DNA of 54,430 nt from Lentisphaeria bacterium (GTDB lineage: Bacteria > Verrucomicrobiota > Lentisphaeria > Victivallales > Victivallaceae). Both the position numbers and the translations under genes were made by a program. The DNA lies in the NCBI GenBank assembly GCA_017450705.1, contig JAFSTC010000106.1, positions 1 through 54,430 on the forward strand, read 5' to 3'. The notes under the pieces are model-generated. The model saw only the letters and a program-made list of their open reading frames with translations, searched no databases and was not told the origin of the DNA. Below, in pieces: positions 18,914-27,259 of the stretch (position 1 is its first letter; every line of letters begins with the position of its first letter).

Positions 18914-19881
18914 AAACGAATTGCAAAATATCCGGCATCGGCGTCTACCTGCCGTCCGCCGTGTTGCCGAACGAAGAGCTCGAGAGTCAGTTCCCCGATT
19001 TCAAGGCCGCTAAGATCGTCAAGAAGATCGGCATCAGGCAGCGTCATATTGCGGCTCCCGGGGAGACCGCGCTGGACATGGGGGAGCAGGCCGCGAAAAA
19101 CCTGTTTTCGACCTGTCCGGAAGCGGAGGAGGCGGATTTTCTGCTTTTCTGCACGCAGTCTCCGGATTACTTTTTGCCCACGGGCGCCTGCATCCTGCAG
19201 ACGCGTCTGGGCATGAGTTCCGCGATGGGGGCCTTCGATTACAATCTCGGATGTTCGGGGTTCGTATACGGGCTGGCCACGGCCAAGGGGCTTGTTGCCG
19301 GAGGGATCGCCTCCAGCGTTCTGCTGATCACGGCGGAGACCTACAGCAAATACCTGGATCCGGGGGACAAGGGGAACCGCTCCATTTTCGGCGACGGGGC
19401 CGCCGCCGTTCTGATTTCGTCCTGCGAAGAGGAGCACTTCGGCAAGTTCGTGCTGGGAACCGACGGGCGCGGCTGCCAGAACCTGATCGTCAGAAACGGA
19501 GGCGCACGGAACCGGACCGACGGTTCGCCGGACGACAAGCTGTACATGAACGGGCCCGAGATCTTCAATTTCACCATCGAAGTCGTTCCCCGGCTGGTCT
19601 CTCAGGTTCTCGCCGATAATGACATGACGCTTGATCAAATCGATCATTTCGTCTTCCATCAGGCGAACAAGTACATGCTGAGCTATCTGGGCATGAAGAT
19701 CGGTCTTCCCGAAGACAAATTCCATATCGACATGGAAGACACGGGCAATACGGTATCCGCCAGCATCCCGATCCTTCTGGAGAAACTTCGGAAGAAAGGG
19801 GCCCTCCACCCGGGAGACCGGATCCTCATGGCCGGTTTCGGCGTCGGTTATTCTTACGGCATCGGTGTCGTAACATGGTGA
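18910..19881 (+). CDS. 3-oxoacyl-ACP synthase III (KASIII/FabH-like)
   Basis: The 323-residue protein is a complete thiolase-fold condensing enzyme. Cys115 in LGCSGFVYGL, His250 in VFHQANKYML and Asn280 in GNTVSASIP form the KASIII triad, close to E. coli FabH 112/244/274; MAGFGVGYSYGIGVV is the C-terminal loop. KASIII enzymes condense an acyl-CoA with malonyl-ACP. Here it is followed by its own ACP and SDR and lies among sialic acid genes, so a dedicated short acyl group is more likely than membrane lipid synthesis. Its ATG overlaps the stop of the previous gene. Confidence 0.88.
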   Translation: MKTNCKISGIGVYLPSAVLPNEELESQFPDFKAAKIVKKIGIRQRHIAAPGETALDMGEQAAKNLFSTCPEAEEADFLLFCTQSPDYFLPTGACILQTRLGMSSAMGAFDYNLGCSGFVYGLATAKGLVAGGIASSVLLITAETYSKYLDPGDKGNRSIFGDGAAAVLISSCEEEHFGKFVLGTDGRGCQNLIVRNGGARNRTDGSPDDKLYMNGPEIFNFTIEVVPRLVSQVLADNDMTLDQIDHFVFHQANKYMLSYLGMKIGLPEDKFHIDMEDTGNTVSASIPILLEKLRKKGALHPGDRILMAGFGVGYSYGIGVVTW

Positions 19882-19912
19882 TACAGACCTCGGAAAAAGG
19901 AAAGGAAAAACG

Positions 19913-20143
19913 ATGACCAAAGAGAAATTCATCGAAGATCTGAGCGATCTTTTGGAAACGGATGTGGAGCTGACGCTGACGACGAATCTGAAAGAGGTCG
20001 AAGAATACGATTCTCTCGCGATCATGGGATTGGTCGCCTACGCGGACAGGAATTTCGGGAAAAAGATCCCCGGCGAAAAATTCGGTGAGGTCACCGATGT
20101 GCAGTCGCTGATCGACATTCTGGGAGCCGAGAATTTTGAATAG
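19913..20143 (+). CDS. Acyl carrier protein
   Basis: A 76-residue acidic four-helix protein with Ser34 in the EYDSLAIMGL motif, the phosphopantetheine attachment site (DSL). It differs from housekeeping ACPs in the IMGLVAY recognition helix. AAAGGAAAGG precedes the ATG. It overlaps the SDR gene by 8 bp and presumably carries the acyl group made by the adjacent KASIII. Confidence 0.85.
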   Translation: MTKEKFIEDLSDLLETDVELTLTTNLKEVEEYDSLAIMGLVAYADRNFGKKIPGEKFGEVTDVQSLIDILGAENFE

Positions 20144-20894
20144 CACATTGTCGGGACGTATCGTCGTCGTCACGGGGGCCTCGTCCGGGATCGGCCGCGC
20201 CGCTGCGATCGAGTGTGCCGAAAGCGGCGCGGAACTCGTTCTTTGCGGACGGCGCGAAGAGGCGCTGCTGGAAACGGCCGGCCGTTTCCCCGAAAAAACG
20301 AAGTACCGCATTTGCCCGGTCGATCTGACGGACCACGAGGCCGCTGCGGCGAAGCTGAAAGAGCTCCTCGACGCCGGAGGTCCCGTTTCCGGTTTTGTCC
20401 ATTCCGCCGGTGTCAGGACAAGCCTCCCGCTGAGAATGACGGAACCGGCGGAAATGCTGAGAGACTACTGCATCAACGCCGTCTCCGGCTTCATGGTCGC
20501 CAAGCTCCTTTCCTCGAAGAAATACGTTTGCCGGGAAGGGGCGTCTTTTGTTTTCATCGCGTCGGCGGCGGCGCACAGGGGGGCGCCGTCGATCCTGAGT
20601 TACTGTGCGTCCAAAGGAGCCGTCGTCAGCGGTGTCCGTGCGCTGGCCGCGGAGCTTGCGCCGAAGAAGATCCGCGTCAACTCCGTCTCTCCCGGCTTCG
20701 TCATGGATACCGGCATCACCAGAAACGAGTTCGCAGCCATGCCGGAGGAGGCGCGGATGAAGATCGAACAGGCCCACCCCCTGGGACTCGGGACTCCCGC
20801 GGACGTGGCGAAGTCCATCGTGTTTCTGCTGAGCGATGCCGCCCGCTGGATCACGGGGACCGATCTGAGGGCCGACGGCGGCTACTGTATTTAA
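20136..20894 (+). CDS. SDR oxidoreductase, FabG-like 3-oxoacyl-ACP reductase
   Basis: The 252-residue protein has the classical SDR features: VVVTGASSGIGRAAA (cofactor site), SAGVRTSLP, Ser in FIASAAA, and Tyr156-x3-Lys160 in SYCASKGA. VNSVSPGFVMDTGI and WITGTDLRADGGY complete the pattern. With the adjacent ACP and KASIII it would reduce an acetoacetyl-type thioester to 3-hydroxyacyl-ACP; a role on a sugar substrate is also possible. The start is TTG at 20136, inside the ACP gene, with GGGAG upstream. Confidence 0.85.
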   Translation: MNSTLSGRIVVVTGASSGIGRAAAIECAESGAELVLCGRREEALLETAGRFPEKTKYRICPVDLTDHEAAAAKLKELLDAGGPVSGFVHSAGVRTSLPLRMTEPAEMLRDYCINAVSGFMVAKLLSSKKYVCREGASFVFIASAAAHRGAPSILSYCASKGAVVSGVRALAAELAPKKIRVNSVSPGFVMDTGITRNEFAAMPEEARMKIEQAHPLGLGTPADVAKSIVFLLSDAARWITGTDLRADGGYCI

Positions 20895-20907
20895 GGAAGA
20901 AGAGTTG

Positions 20908-21912
20908 ATGAGTCTTGACATCCACTGTTGCGGCGGCGGCGAGATCGGGGAAGCGATGACGTTCATCGAACGTCACTGGAAGCAGGGGCACATCCTTGCG
21001 CATGACCTGAGGCTGATGGATTTTCTCCACCGGAACCCGGAGGGAAATTACAACATCGTCCTGGCCGGCCGGGGGGATGACATCACGGGCTTTCTGGGGG
21101 TCATTCCCGTCTCTCATTTCGACCCGGCGCTGACGTCCGAGAAGGATACCTGGCTTGCCATTTGGAAAAATGTCGGGGGCCCCGGGGACGGGCTCGCCCT
21201 TTTTCAGGAGGCCACGGCCCGTTTCGAAACCATCGGCTCGATCGGGATCAACGCCAAAGTCGCCAAACTGTACAAAGTGCTGGGATTCCAGCTGGGCGAA
21301 CTGGCGCAGTATTACATTCCGAACGAAAAGACCGAAGCGTTCCGCATTGCCGTTTTGCCGCAAGGAGAATATACCGGCCCCGAGAAGGAAGCGGAACTCG
21401 AAACGCTTTCTCCGCAGGAAATGAAAGTGTCCGGCGTCCATGGCTTTTATCACCCGTTGAAGAGCCTTGCCTACTTTGAAAACCGCTATGTAAAACATCC
21501 GTATTACAAATATATCTTCCTGGGCGTCCGCAATCCCGGAGAGGCCGCTTATCGAGGAATCTTGGTTGTACGTCCGATTGACATCAACGGTTCCCGCTGC
21601 CTCAGAATCGTGGATGTTTTGGGAGACATGGATTCCTGGAGCAGCATCGGCGGTGCTGTCCAGCAACTTCTGCAGCAAACTGAAGCAGAATATATCGACT
21701 GCCTGAACTACGGTGTTGCGGAAAGTGTTTTCAAAAGGCACGGATTCAAAAAGGCCGACGAGAGTCATGTCATTCCGAATTATTTTGAACCGTTCCTGCG
21801 GGAAAATATTTCAATCAAGTTGGCGATTTTGAATCGGAAAAATGTCCCGTATGTCGTTTTCAAAGGCGACAGTGATCAGGATCGGCCGAATCATTTGCCG
21901 AAAGGAGAGTGA
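20908..21912 (+). CDS. GNAT-like acyltransferase, possibly two-domain
   Basis: The 334-residue protein starts at ATG 20908 (a TTG one codon earlier is also open) after AAGGAAGAAGAG. The first 120 residues look like a GNAT core with NYNIVLAGRGDDITGFLGVIPV and AKVAKLYKVLGFQLGE, the latter close to the acetyl-CoA-binding A motif ending in a Y-x-x-x-GF turn. The C-terminal half repeats a similar layout, ending in ESVFKRHGFKKAD, so a double-GNAT or FemX-type fold is likely. GC content falls toward the end. Following KASIII, ACP and SDR, it is the obvious candidate for moving the acyl group to an amino sugar. Confidence 0.6.
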   Translation: MSLDIHCCGGGEIGEAMTFIERHWKQGHILAHDLRLMDFLHRNPEGNYNIVLAGRGDDITGFLGVIPVSHFDPALTSEKDTWLAIWKNVGGPGDGLALFQEATARFETIGSIGINAKVAKLYKVLGFQLGELAQYYIPNEKTEAFRIAVLPQGEYTGPEKEAELETLSPQEMKVSGVHGFYHPLKSLAYFENRYVKHPYYKYIFLGVRNPGEAAYRGILVVRPIDINGSRCLRIVDVLGDMDSWSSIGGAVQQLLQQTEAEYIDCLNYGVAESVFKRHGFKKADESHVIPNYFEPFLRENISIKLAILNRKNVPYVVFKGDSDQDRPNHLPKGE

Positions 21913-22872
21913 ATGATGGGAAACCGATTGACTATTGCGATGTATCATTATGTTCGTCCGATTGCGAAGAGCCGATATCCGGGCATCAAGGGCTTGGAGT
22001 ACGATTATTTCGTTCAGCAGATCGATTTCATGCGCAGGAATTACAACTTCGTCTCCTGCGACGACGTCCGCGCTGCATTGGCGGGCAAGGCGGAACTGCC
22101 GGGAAATGCCATGCTGCTGACGTTCGACGATGGCTATCTGGATCACTATACGTACGTTTTTCCGCTGCTGGCACGCTACGACATCCCCGGATTCTTTTCC
22201 ATGCCGGGGAAGATTTTGGCAGAGCGGAAATTGCTTGACGTAAATAAAGTTCACTTCGTTCTGGCATCCGCCGATGCAAAGGATCTGGTCGCGTATATCC
22301 GGGAGAGGATCGATGCCTTCCGGAGCGATTTCGAAATCCCGGCGTTCGATGAGCTCTACGCCAAATATGCGGTGGCGAACCGCTTCGATCCGGCCGAAGT
22401 GATCTTTGTCAAACGGATACTTCAAACGGTGCTGCCGGAACCAGTGAGAAACACACTGACCGAAGAGCTGTTCCAGAAATATATCCCGGTCTCGGAAGAC
22501 TCGTTCGTCAACGAGCTGTACATGACTTTGGACCAGGTCAGAGTCATGGCGAAATACGGGATGGAATTCGGGCTCCACGGATATGATCACTGCTGGCTTG
22601 GCAATCTGACGCAGGAGGCCATGCGCAAGGATATAGATATGGCTCTGGCCTTTTTCGAAGGGATCCTGCCGGAGCGAGGCTGGGTGATGTGTTTCCCCTA
22701 CGGCTCCAGCAATCCGGACACCGTCGAATACGTCAAGTCACGGGGTGCCGGCTTCGGATTTTCCACCGAGGTCCGGGTCGCAAAGCTGGGAACGGACGAT
22801 CCGTACACGCTGCCCCGTCTGGATACGAATGACTTTCCGCCCAAAAGCGAACGGTACAAAGAGATAAAATAG
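21913..22872 (+). CDS. Polysaccharide deacetylase family protein (CE4)
   Basis: The 319-residue protein starts right after the preceding stop behind AAAGGAGAG. MYHYVRP and LLTFDDGYLDHY give the NodB-homology motif 1 (catalytic Asp-Asp), and FGLHGYDHCWLGNLT gives motif 2, with the His residues at the metal site; FPYGSSNPDTVEYVKSRG is motif 3. There is no signal peptide, so it should work in the cytoplasm on a nucleotide- or lipid-linked sugar. N-deacetylation before transfer of another acyl group would fit its neighbours. GC content here is lower than in the genes around. Confidence 0.82.
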   Translation: MMGNRLTIAMYHYVRPIAKSRYPGIKGLEYDYFVQQIDFMRRNYNFVSCDDVRAALAGKAELPGNAMLLTFDDGYLDHYTYVFPLLARYDIPGFFSMPGKILAERKLLDVNKVHFVLASADAKDLVAYIRERIDAFRSDFEIPAFDELYAKYAVANRFDPAEVIFVKRILQTVLPEPVRNTLTEELFQKYIPVSEDSFVNELYMTLDQVRVMAKYGMEFGLHGYDHCWLGNLTQEAMRKDIDMALAFFEGILPERGWVMCFPYGSSNPDTVEYVKSRGAGFGFSTEVRVAKLGTDDPYTLPRLDTNDFPPKSERYKEIK

Positions 22873-22888
22873 TGAGAGGAACGCGGAC

Positions 22889-23920
22889 ATGACCATCCCC
22901 GTCCAAAAACGCTGCATCATCATTGCCGAGGCCGGCGTCAACCACAACGGCGATCTGGAAATGGCGAAACAGCTGATCAAAGTCGCGGCGGAAGCCGGTG
23001 CCGATTATGTGAAATTCCAGACGTTTTCCGCGGACAAACTTGTGACGAAGACCGCAAAACAGGCGGCATACCAGAAAAAGAATCTTCAGAGCGGCGATGA
23101 CGACAGCCAGTACACCATGCTGAAAAAGCTGGAGCTGAGCCGGGAAGCCCATGAGGTGCTGGTGAAGACCTGCGCGTATTACGGGATCAATTTTCTCTCC
23201 ACCGCGTTCGACAACGAGAACCTCGTGTACCTCGCAAAAGATCTGGACCTGGATTTCATCAAGATCCCCTCCGGCGAACTCACGAATTACCCCTATCTGC
23301 GGCTGGCCGCCCAACTGAACAAGCCGATCATACTCTCCACCGGCATGGCGACGCTGCAGGAGATCCTGGACAGCGTGAAGCTCCTGGAAGATTTCGGCGT
23401 GAAGAAAGAGGGCCTCTACATTCTCCACTGCACCACGGAGTATCCCGCCCTGATTTCGGAAGTCAATCTGAAGGCCATGGATGTCATTGCCGAAGCGACC
23501 GGCTGTCAGGTCGGTTACTCCGACCACACGATGGGCATCGACGTTTCCGTGGCCGCCGCGGCCCGGGGCGCCGTCGTCATAGAGAAACACTTCACCCTCG
23601 ATCGGAGTCTGCCCGGTCCGGACCATCCGGCCTCCCTCGAACCGGACGAATTGAAGAAGATGGTCATCGCCATCCGCAATGTCCAGCGAGCCATCGGCGA
23701 CGGCCTCAAACAGCCGGCCAGCGCCCGGGAACGGGGCAACCGGGACGTGGCCCGAAAAAGCATCGTCGCGGCCTGTCCCATCAAAGCGGGGGAGATCTTC
23801 ACCGAAGAAAATCTCGCCACCAAGCGTCCCGGTACGGGGATATCTCCCATGAAGTGGCCCGAAGTCATCGGCCGGAAAGCCAAGCGCGATTTTATGGAAA
23901 ATGACTTGATCGAATTGTAA
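22889..23920 (+). CDS. neuB: NeuB-family sialic/legionaminic acid synthase
   Basis: The 343-residue protein has CIIIAEAGVNHNGDLEMAKQLI, YVKFQTFSADKLV, STAFDNENLVYL, IKIPSGELTNYP and GYSDHTMGIDVSVAA, all NeuB signatures, then a C-terminal antifreeze-like SAF domain (about 285-343). The enzyme condenses phosphoenolpyruvate with an N-acyl-mannosamine or a 2,4-diamino-6-deoxy analogue. The sequence alone does not separate Neu5Ac synthase from legionaminate or pseudaminate synthase. The matching epimerase (NeuC/LegG) is not in the window. Confidence 0.9.
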   Translation: MTIPVQKRCIIIAEAGVNHNGDLEMAKQLIKVAAEAGADYVKFQTFSADKLVTKTAKQAAYQKKNLQSGDDDSQYTMLKKLELSREAHEVLVKTCAYYGINFLSTAFDNENLVYLAKDLDLDFIKIPSGELTNYPYLRLAAQLNKPIILSTGMATLQEILDSVKLLEDFGVKKEGLYILHCTTEYPALISEVNLKAMDVIAEATGCQVGYSDHTMGIDVSVAAAARGAVVIEKHFTLDRSLPGPDHPASLEPDELKKMVIAIRNVQRAIGDGLKQPASARERGNRDVARKSIVAACPIKAGEIFTEENLATKRPGTGISPMKWPEVIGRKAKRDFMENDLIEL

Positions 23921-23932
23921 GGAGATGATGCC

Positions 23933-24625
23933 ATGAACGAAAAAAACATACAGGCATGGATCTTCGTTCGCGGAGATTCCCTGGGACTTCCCGGGAAAAA
24001 TCTCCGCCCGCTCCTCGGGAAACCGCTGATCGCCTACACCGTCGAAGCGGCCCGGAAATCCCGTTTTATCAAAGACGTTTTCGTTTCCACAGACAGTCCC
24101 ACCGTGGCGGCCACGGCGGAACAGTTCGGCGCGATCGTCCCCTTCCTGCGCCCCGCGGAACTCTCCGTTTTCGGTTCCCCGGTCCGCAACGCATGGGTCC
24201 ACGCCATCGAGTGGAACCGTCAGCAGAGCGAATTCCCCAAAATGGACATCATGGTCGCGCTGCCGGTGACGACGCCCCTGCGCACGCCGTCGGAGATCGA
24301 TCAGGCCATCGAACTCTACCTGCAGGGGGAGTGTGACACGGTGACCGCCGTCGTCAGAAGCAATCAGCATCCCGCCCGGAACATGGTTTATCTGGATGGA
24401 AACGGCTATGCGTCCCTCTGTCAGGACAAGGAAGAGGAGCGTCCCGCTTACGACATCAGCAGTCTGATCCGCGTTTCGGGCACGGACTACATCCTGCGGG
24501 AGCAGGATTATCTGAAGGGCAGAGTCAAAACCGTGGAAGTCCCCCGCGAACATGGGTTGGACATCAAGACCATCTGGGACTTCAAGCTGGCGGAGATCAT
24601 TTTGAGCGAAGGGGAAGCAAAGTGA
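23933..24625 (+). CDS. Acylneuraminate cytidylyltransferase homologue with altered active-site motif
   Basis: The 230-residue protein aligns with CMP-sialate synthetases: AWIFVRGDSLGLPGKNLRPL near the start, KDVFVSTDSPTVA, and MVALPVTTPLRTPSEIDQAI. In the nucleotide-binding motif the usual RGGSKG is RGDSLG: Asp15 for Gly and Leu17 for the conserved Lys. The gene just downstream keeps the canonical form. It may use another sugar acid, another nucleotide, or act as a non-catalytic partner. AAGGAGATG precedes the ATG, and it overlaps the next gene by 4 bp. Confidence 0.75.
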   Translation: MNEKNIQAWIFVRGDSLGLPGKNLRPLLGKPLIAYTVEAARKSRFIKDVFVSTDSPTVAATAEQFGAIVPFLRPAELSVFGSPVRNAWVHAIEWNRQQSEFPKMDIMVALPVTTPLRTPSEIDQAIELYLQGECDTVTAVVRSNQHPARNMVYLDGNGYASLCQDKEEERPAYDISSLIRVSGTDYILREQDYLKGRVKTVEVPREHGLDIKTIWDFKLAEIILSEGEAK

Positions 24626-25326
24626 AATATCTGGCGGTCATCACGGCCCGGTCGGGCTCGAAGGGGCTGAGGGACAAAAACATCCTTCCCCTGGGCGGCA
24701 TCCCCCTCTCGGCCTGGACGATACGGGCGGCCCTGGAGTCCGGGGTGTTCGACGAGGTGCATTTCTCCACAGATTCCGAAAAATATGCCGCGATCGCCCG
24801 GGAGTACGGGGCCTCGGTGCCTTTTCTGCGCGATGCCGAGCTGGCGACCGACGGCGCCGACACCTGGGACGTCGTAAAGGCGACCATCGGCAAATATCGG
24901 GCCGCGGGCAAGAATTTCGACGCCTTTATGCTGCTTCAGCCTACCGTACCGTTCCGCAATGCGGATGATATTCGCGAGGCGGTGAGGATGCTGGAGGAGA
25001 AGAATGCCAAGGCCGTCGTTTCGGTGACCGAGCCGGAGCATTCCCCGTTCTGGTGCGCCGAACTTCCGCCCGACGGCGACATGCGCGTCTACCATGAGAA
25101 AATACAGTATCTGATCGGCCGCCAGAAGCTGCCGCAGCAGTGGATCCTCAACGGTGCGATCTATCTCGTCAGGGTGGATCATCTGCTGAACGCGCGATCC
25201 ATTTACGAGAGCGGATGTTACGCCTACAAGATGCCGAGGGAGCGCTCCTTCGACATCGATGATCGGCTTGATTTCGATATCTGCGAATTTCTGGCGACGA
25301 AGCGTCAGCCGGACCGGCATGATTGA
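24622..25326 (+). CDS. CMP-sialic acid synthetase (acylneuraminate cytidylyltransferase)
   Basis: The 234-residue protein starts at a GTG overlapping the previous stop (GTGA). It has the canonical VITARSGSKGLRDKNILPLGG motif (Arg10, Lys14, Lys19), VHFSTDSEKYAAIA, and FMLLQPTVPFRNADDI. It activates a nonulosonic acid as its CMP derivative for transfer. NeuA is usually single; the tandem copy next to it is unusual. Families are shared between Neu, Leg and Pse pathways, so the sugar cannot be named. Confidence 0.85.
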   Translation: MKYLAVITARSGSKGLRDKNILPLGGIPLSAWTIRAALESGVFDEVHFSTDSEKYAAIAREYGASVPFLRDAELATDGADTWDVVKATIGKYRAAGKNFDAFMLLQPTVPFRNADDIREAVRMLEEKNAKAVVSVTEPEHSPFWCAELPPDGDMRVYHEKIQYLIGRQKLPQQWILNGAIYLVRVDHLLNARSIYESGCYAYKMPRERSFDIDDRLDFDICEFLATKRQPDRHD

Positions 25327-25341
25327 ACAGGAGGGTTTTTT

Positions 25342-26325
25342 ATGAAACCGTATGAAATTGCCCTGATCGGGGCCGGCCAGCTGGGCAGTAGGCATTTGCA
25401 GGGACTTGCAAAAATTACGCAGGACTGCAGGATTACCGTGGTGGAACCATCTTCGGAGGCTATGGCACGGACAAAGGCACGTTATGCCGAATGTCCCGCG
25501 AATCCCAAAATCCAGAAGATCGATTTCGTCAGCGGAATAGACTTGCTGCCGTCGGCGCTCGATTTCGTAATCGTTGCGACCAGTTCCATGGTGCGGCGCA
25601 AGATCGTGGAAGATCTCCTCGTGCACAGCCGCGTCAAGTATCTTCTGCTGGAAAAATTTCTATTCCCCCGAATTCAGGATTATGCCGCCGTGGACGAACT
25701 GCTGAAACGGCACAATGTTCAGACTTTCGTCAACTGTCCCCGACGGCTTTTCGCCTACTACCGGAGAGTGGCGGAACTGCTGGCCGGACAGAAGTTCCTG
25801 TCGATCCGGGTCTCCGGTTCGAATTGGGGGTTGGGCTGTAACGCCATTCATTTCCTGGATATCATCACTTACCTTGTCAACTCGGCGGATTTTACACTGG
25901 AAAACCACCTGGAGCCCGTTGTTTTGGACAGTAAACGTCCGGGATACGTGGAGTTCGCGGGAAGCATTTGCGGTCGGTTTTCCGGAGGCACGAAATTCGA
26001 GATTGCGTCGTATGTCGCAGGGAAGGCGCCGATCCTTATCGAGCTCCAGGCGGAATCGGCGAATGTGATAATTTCCGAATCGTCCGGAAAAATGATGTAT
26101 GCCGATGAAGCACATCAATGGCAGTGGCAGGAAGAAGAAATCCAGGTGCTGTATCAGAGCGGATTGAGCGGCATTGTGGCAGATGAGTTTCTGACAAAAG
26201 GAACCAGTCAGCTTGTTCCTTTCGACTGGTCTGCAAAGTGTCATGTGAAACTGCTTCAGTTGTTCCTAGATCATCAGCGAACGATCAAACCCAAGGAGGA
26301 TAAGGAATTATGTCCGATCACCTGA
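25342..26325 (+). CDS. Gfo/Idh/MocA-family oxidoreductase
   Basis: The 327-residue protein begins with a Rossmann motif, IALIGAGQLGSRHLQGL, and has LDFVIVATSSMVRRKIVEDLL and LLEKFLFP (the conserved EK-P of the family in altered form). The C-terminal alpha/beta domain includes HFLDIITYL, where the substrate-binding His is expected. AGGAGG precedes the ATG. A second enzyme of the same family follows with a 16-bp overlap. In nonulosonate clusters such dehydrogenases oxidise or reduce sugar intermediates; the exact substrate is unknown. GC content is low compared with the locus average. Confidence 0.75.
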   Translation: MKPYEIALIGAGQLGSRHLQGLAKITQDCRITVVEPSSEAMARTKARYAECPANPKIQKIDFVSGIDLLPSALDFVIVATSSMVRRKIVEDLLVHSRVKYLLLEKFLFPRIQDYAAVDELLKRHNVQTFVNCPRRLFAYYRRVAELLAGQKFLSIRVSGSNWGLGCNAIHFLDIITYLVNSADFTLENHLEPVVLDSKRPGYVEFAGSICGRFSGGTKFEIASYVAGKAPILIELQAESANVIISESSGKMMYADEAHQWQWQEEEIQVLYQSGLSGIVADEFLTKGTSQLVPFDWSAKCHVKLLQLFLDHQRTIKPKEDKELCPIT

Positions 26326-27257
26326 TTTTAGTCGGTGCCGGCTATATGGCTCAGGAATACACAAACGTATTGCTGGGCACAGGAAAAACGTTTACCGTCG
26401 TCGGGCGCGGGGAGGAATCCGCGGCAAAATTCGAAGCGGCGACCGGTATCCGTCCGGTCACGGGCGGGCTGGACGGATACCTGGCGAAAAATCCGGCTCC
26501 CGAATATGCCGTCGTGGCTGTTTCCGTGGAGATGCTTCAGAAAACGGTGTGTTCTCTGCTGATCGGCGGATGCCGTCATATTCTGGTGGAAAAGCCGGGG
26601 GCTCTCTATCCTGCCGAACTGCAGGAAATCAAGACGCTGGCGGATCGATCCGGGGCAGAGGTATTCATCGCCTACAACCGCAGGTTCTACGCCGGTGTCA
26701 AGGCTGCGGAGAAACTGATCGCCGAGGACGGCGGGATCCGCAGTATCAATTTCGAATTCACGGAATGGGCGCACAAGATCGCCCCGCTCAAACGAGCCCC
26801 CGGAGTCAAGGAGCATTTGATACTCTCCAACTCCTCTCATGTGATTGACCTTGCCTTCTTCTTAGGCGGGCTCCCGACGCAGTGGTCCGCTTACACATCC
26901 GGCAGCCTGCCCTGGCACCCCTCGGCCTCGGTGTTCTCCGGGGCCGGCATCACCGAGAAGGGGATACTCTTTTCCTACCATGCCGACTGGGAGAGCGCGG
27001 GGCGTTGGAGCGTTGAAGTGCTGACCGAAAAACGGAAACTGATTTTTTGCCCAATGGAGAAACTTCAGCAGACACTTCGCGGGACGGTCAGCGTGGAGGA
27101 TGTCCCTGCTGACTATGAGATCGACACAAAGTACAAGGCTGGACTTTTCGCGGAAATCGATGCGTTCCTGAACGGAGTTGACCGGTCCCGCCTGTGCACG
27201 TTGCACAAACAGATCGAATGTCTGCCGTTCTATAACCGGATCGCGAACTACGAGTAG
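26310..27257 (+). CDS. Second Gfo/Idh/MocA-family oxidoreductase
   Basis: The 315-residue protein starts LILVGAGYMAQEYTNVL (short Rossmann motif). It has CRHILVEKPGALYPAEL, the conserved EKP with catalytic Lys, then FIAYNRRFYAG, and NSSHVIDLAFFLGG with the conserved His-x-x-D pair. It is a closer match to standard family members than its neighbour and may form a pair with it. AAGGAGG stands before the ATG. Members of this type occur in legionaminate/ptm-like loci. Confidence 0.78.
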   Translation: MSDHLILVGAGYMAQEYTNVLLGTGKTFTVVGRGEESAAKFEAATGIRPVTGGLDGYLAKNPAPEYAVVAVSVEMLQKTVCSLLIGGCRHILVEKPGALYPAELQEIKTLADRSGAEVFIAYNRRFYAGVKAAEKLIAEDGGIRSINFEFTEWAHKIAPLKRAPGVKEHLILSNSSHVIDLAFFLGGLPTQWSAYTSGSLPWHPSASVFSGAGITEKGILFSYHADWESAGRWSVEVLTEKRKLIFCPMEKLQQTLRGTVSVEDVPADYEIDTKYKAGLFAEIDAFLNGVDRSRLCTLHKQIECLPFYNRIANYE

Positions 27258-27259
27258 AT

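Noticed and set aside
22733-24553. 606-codon antisense ORF across neuB and the first cytidylyltransferase
   Set aside because: Shadow of genes with intact family motifs; no domain or start signal.
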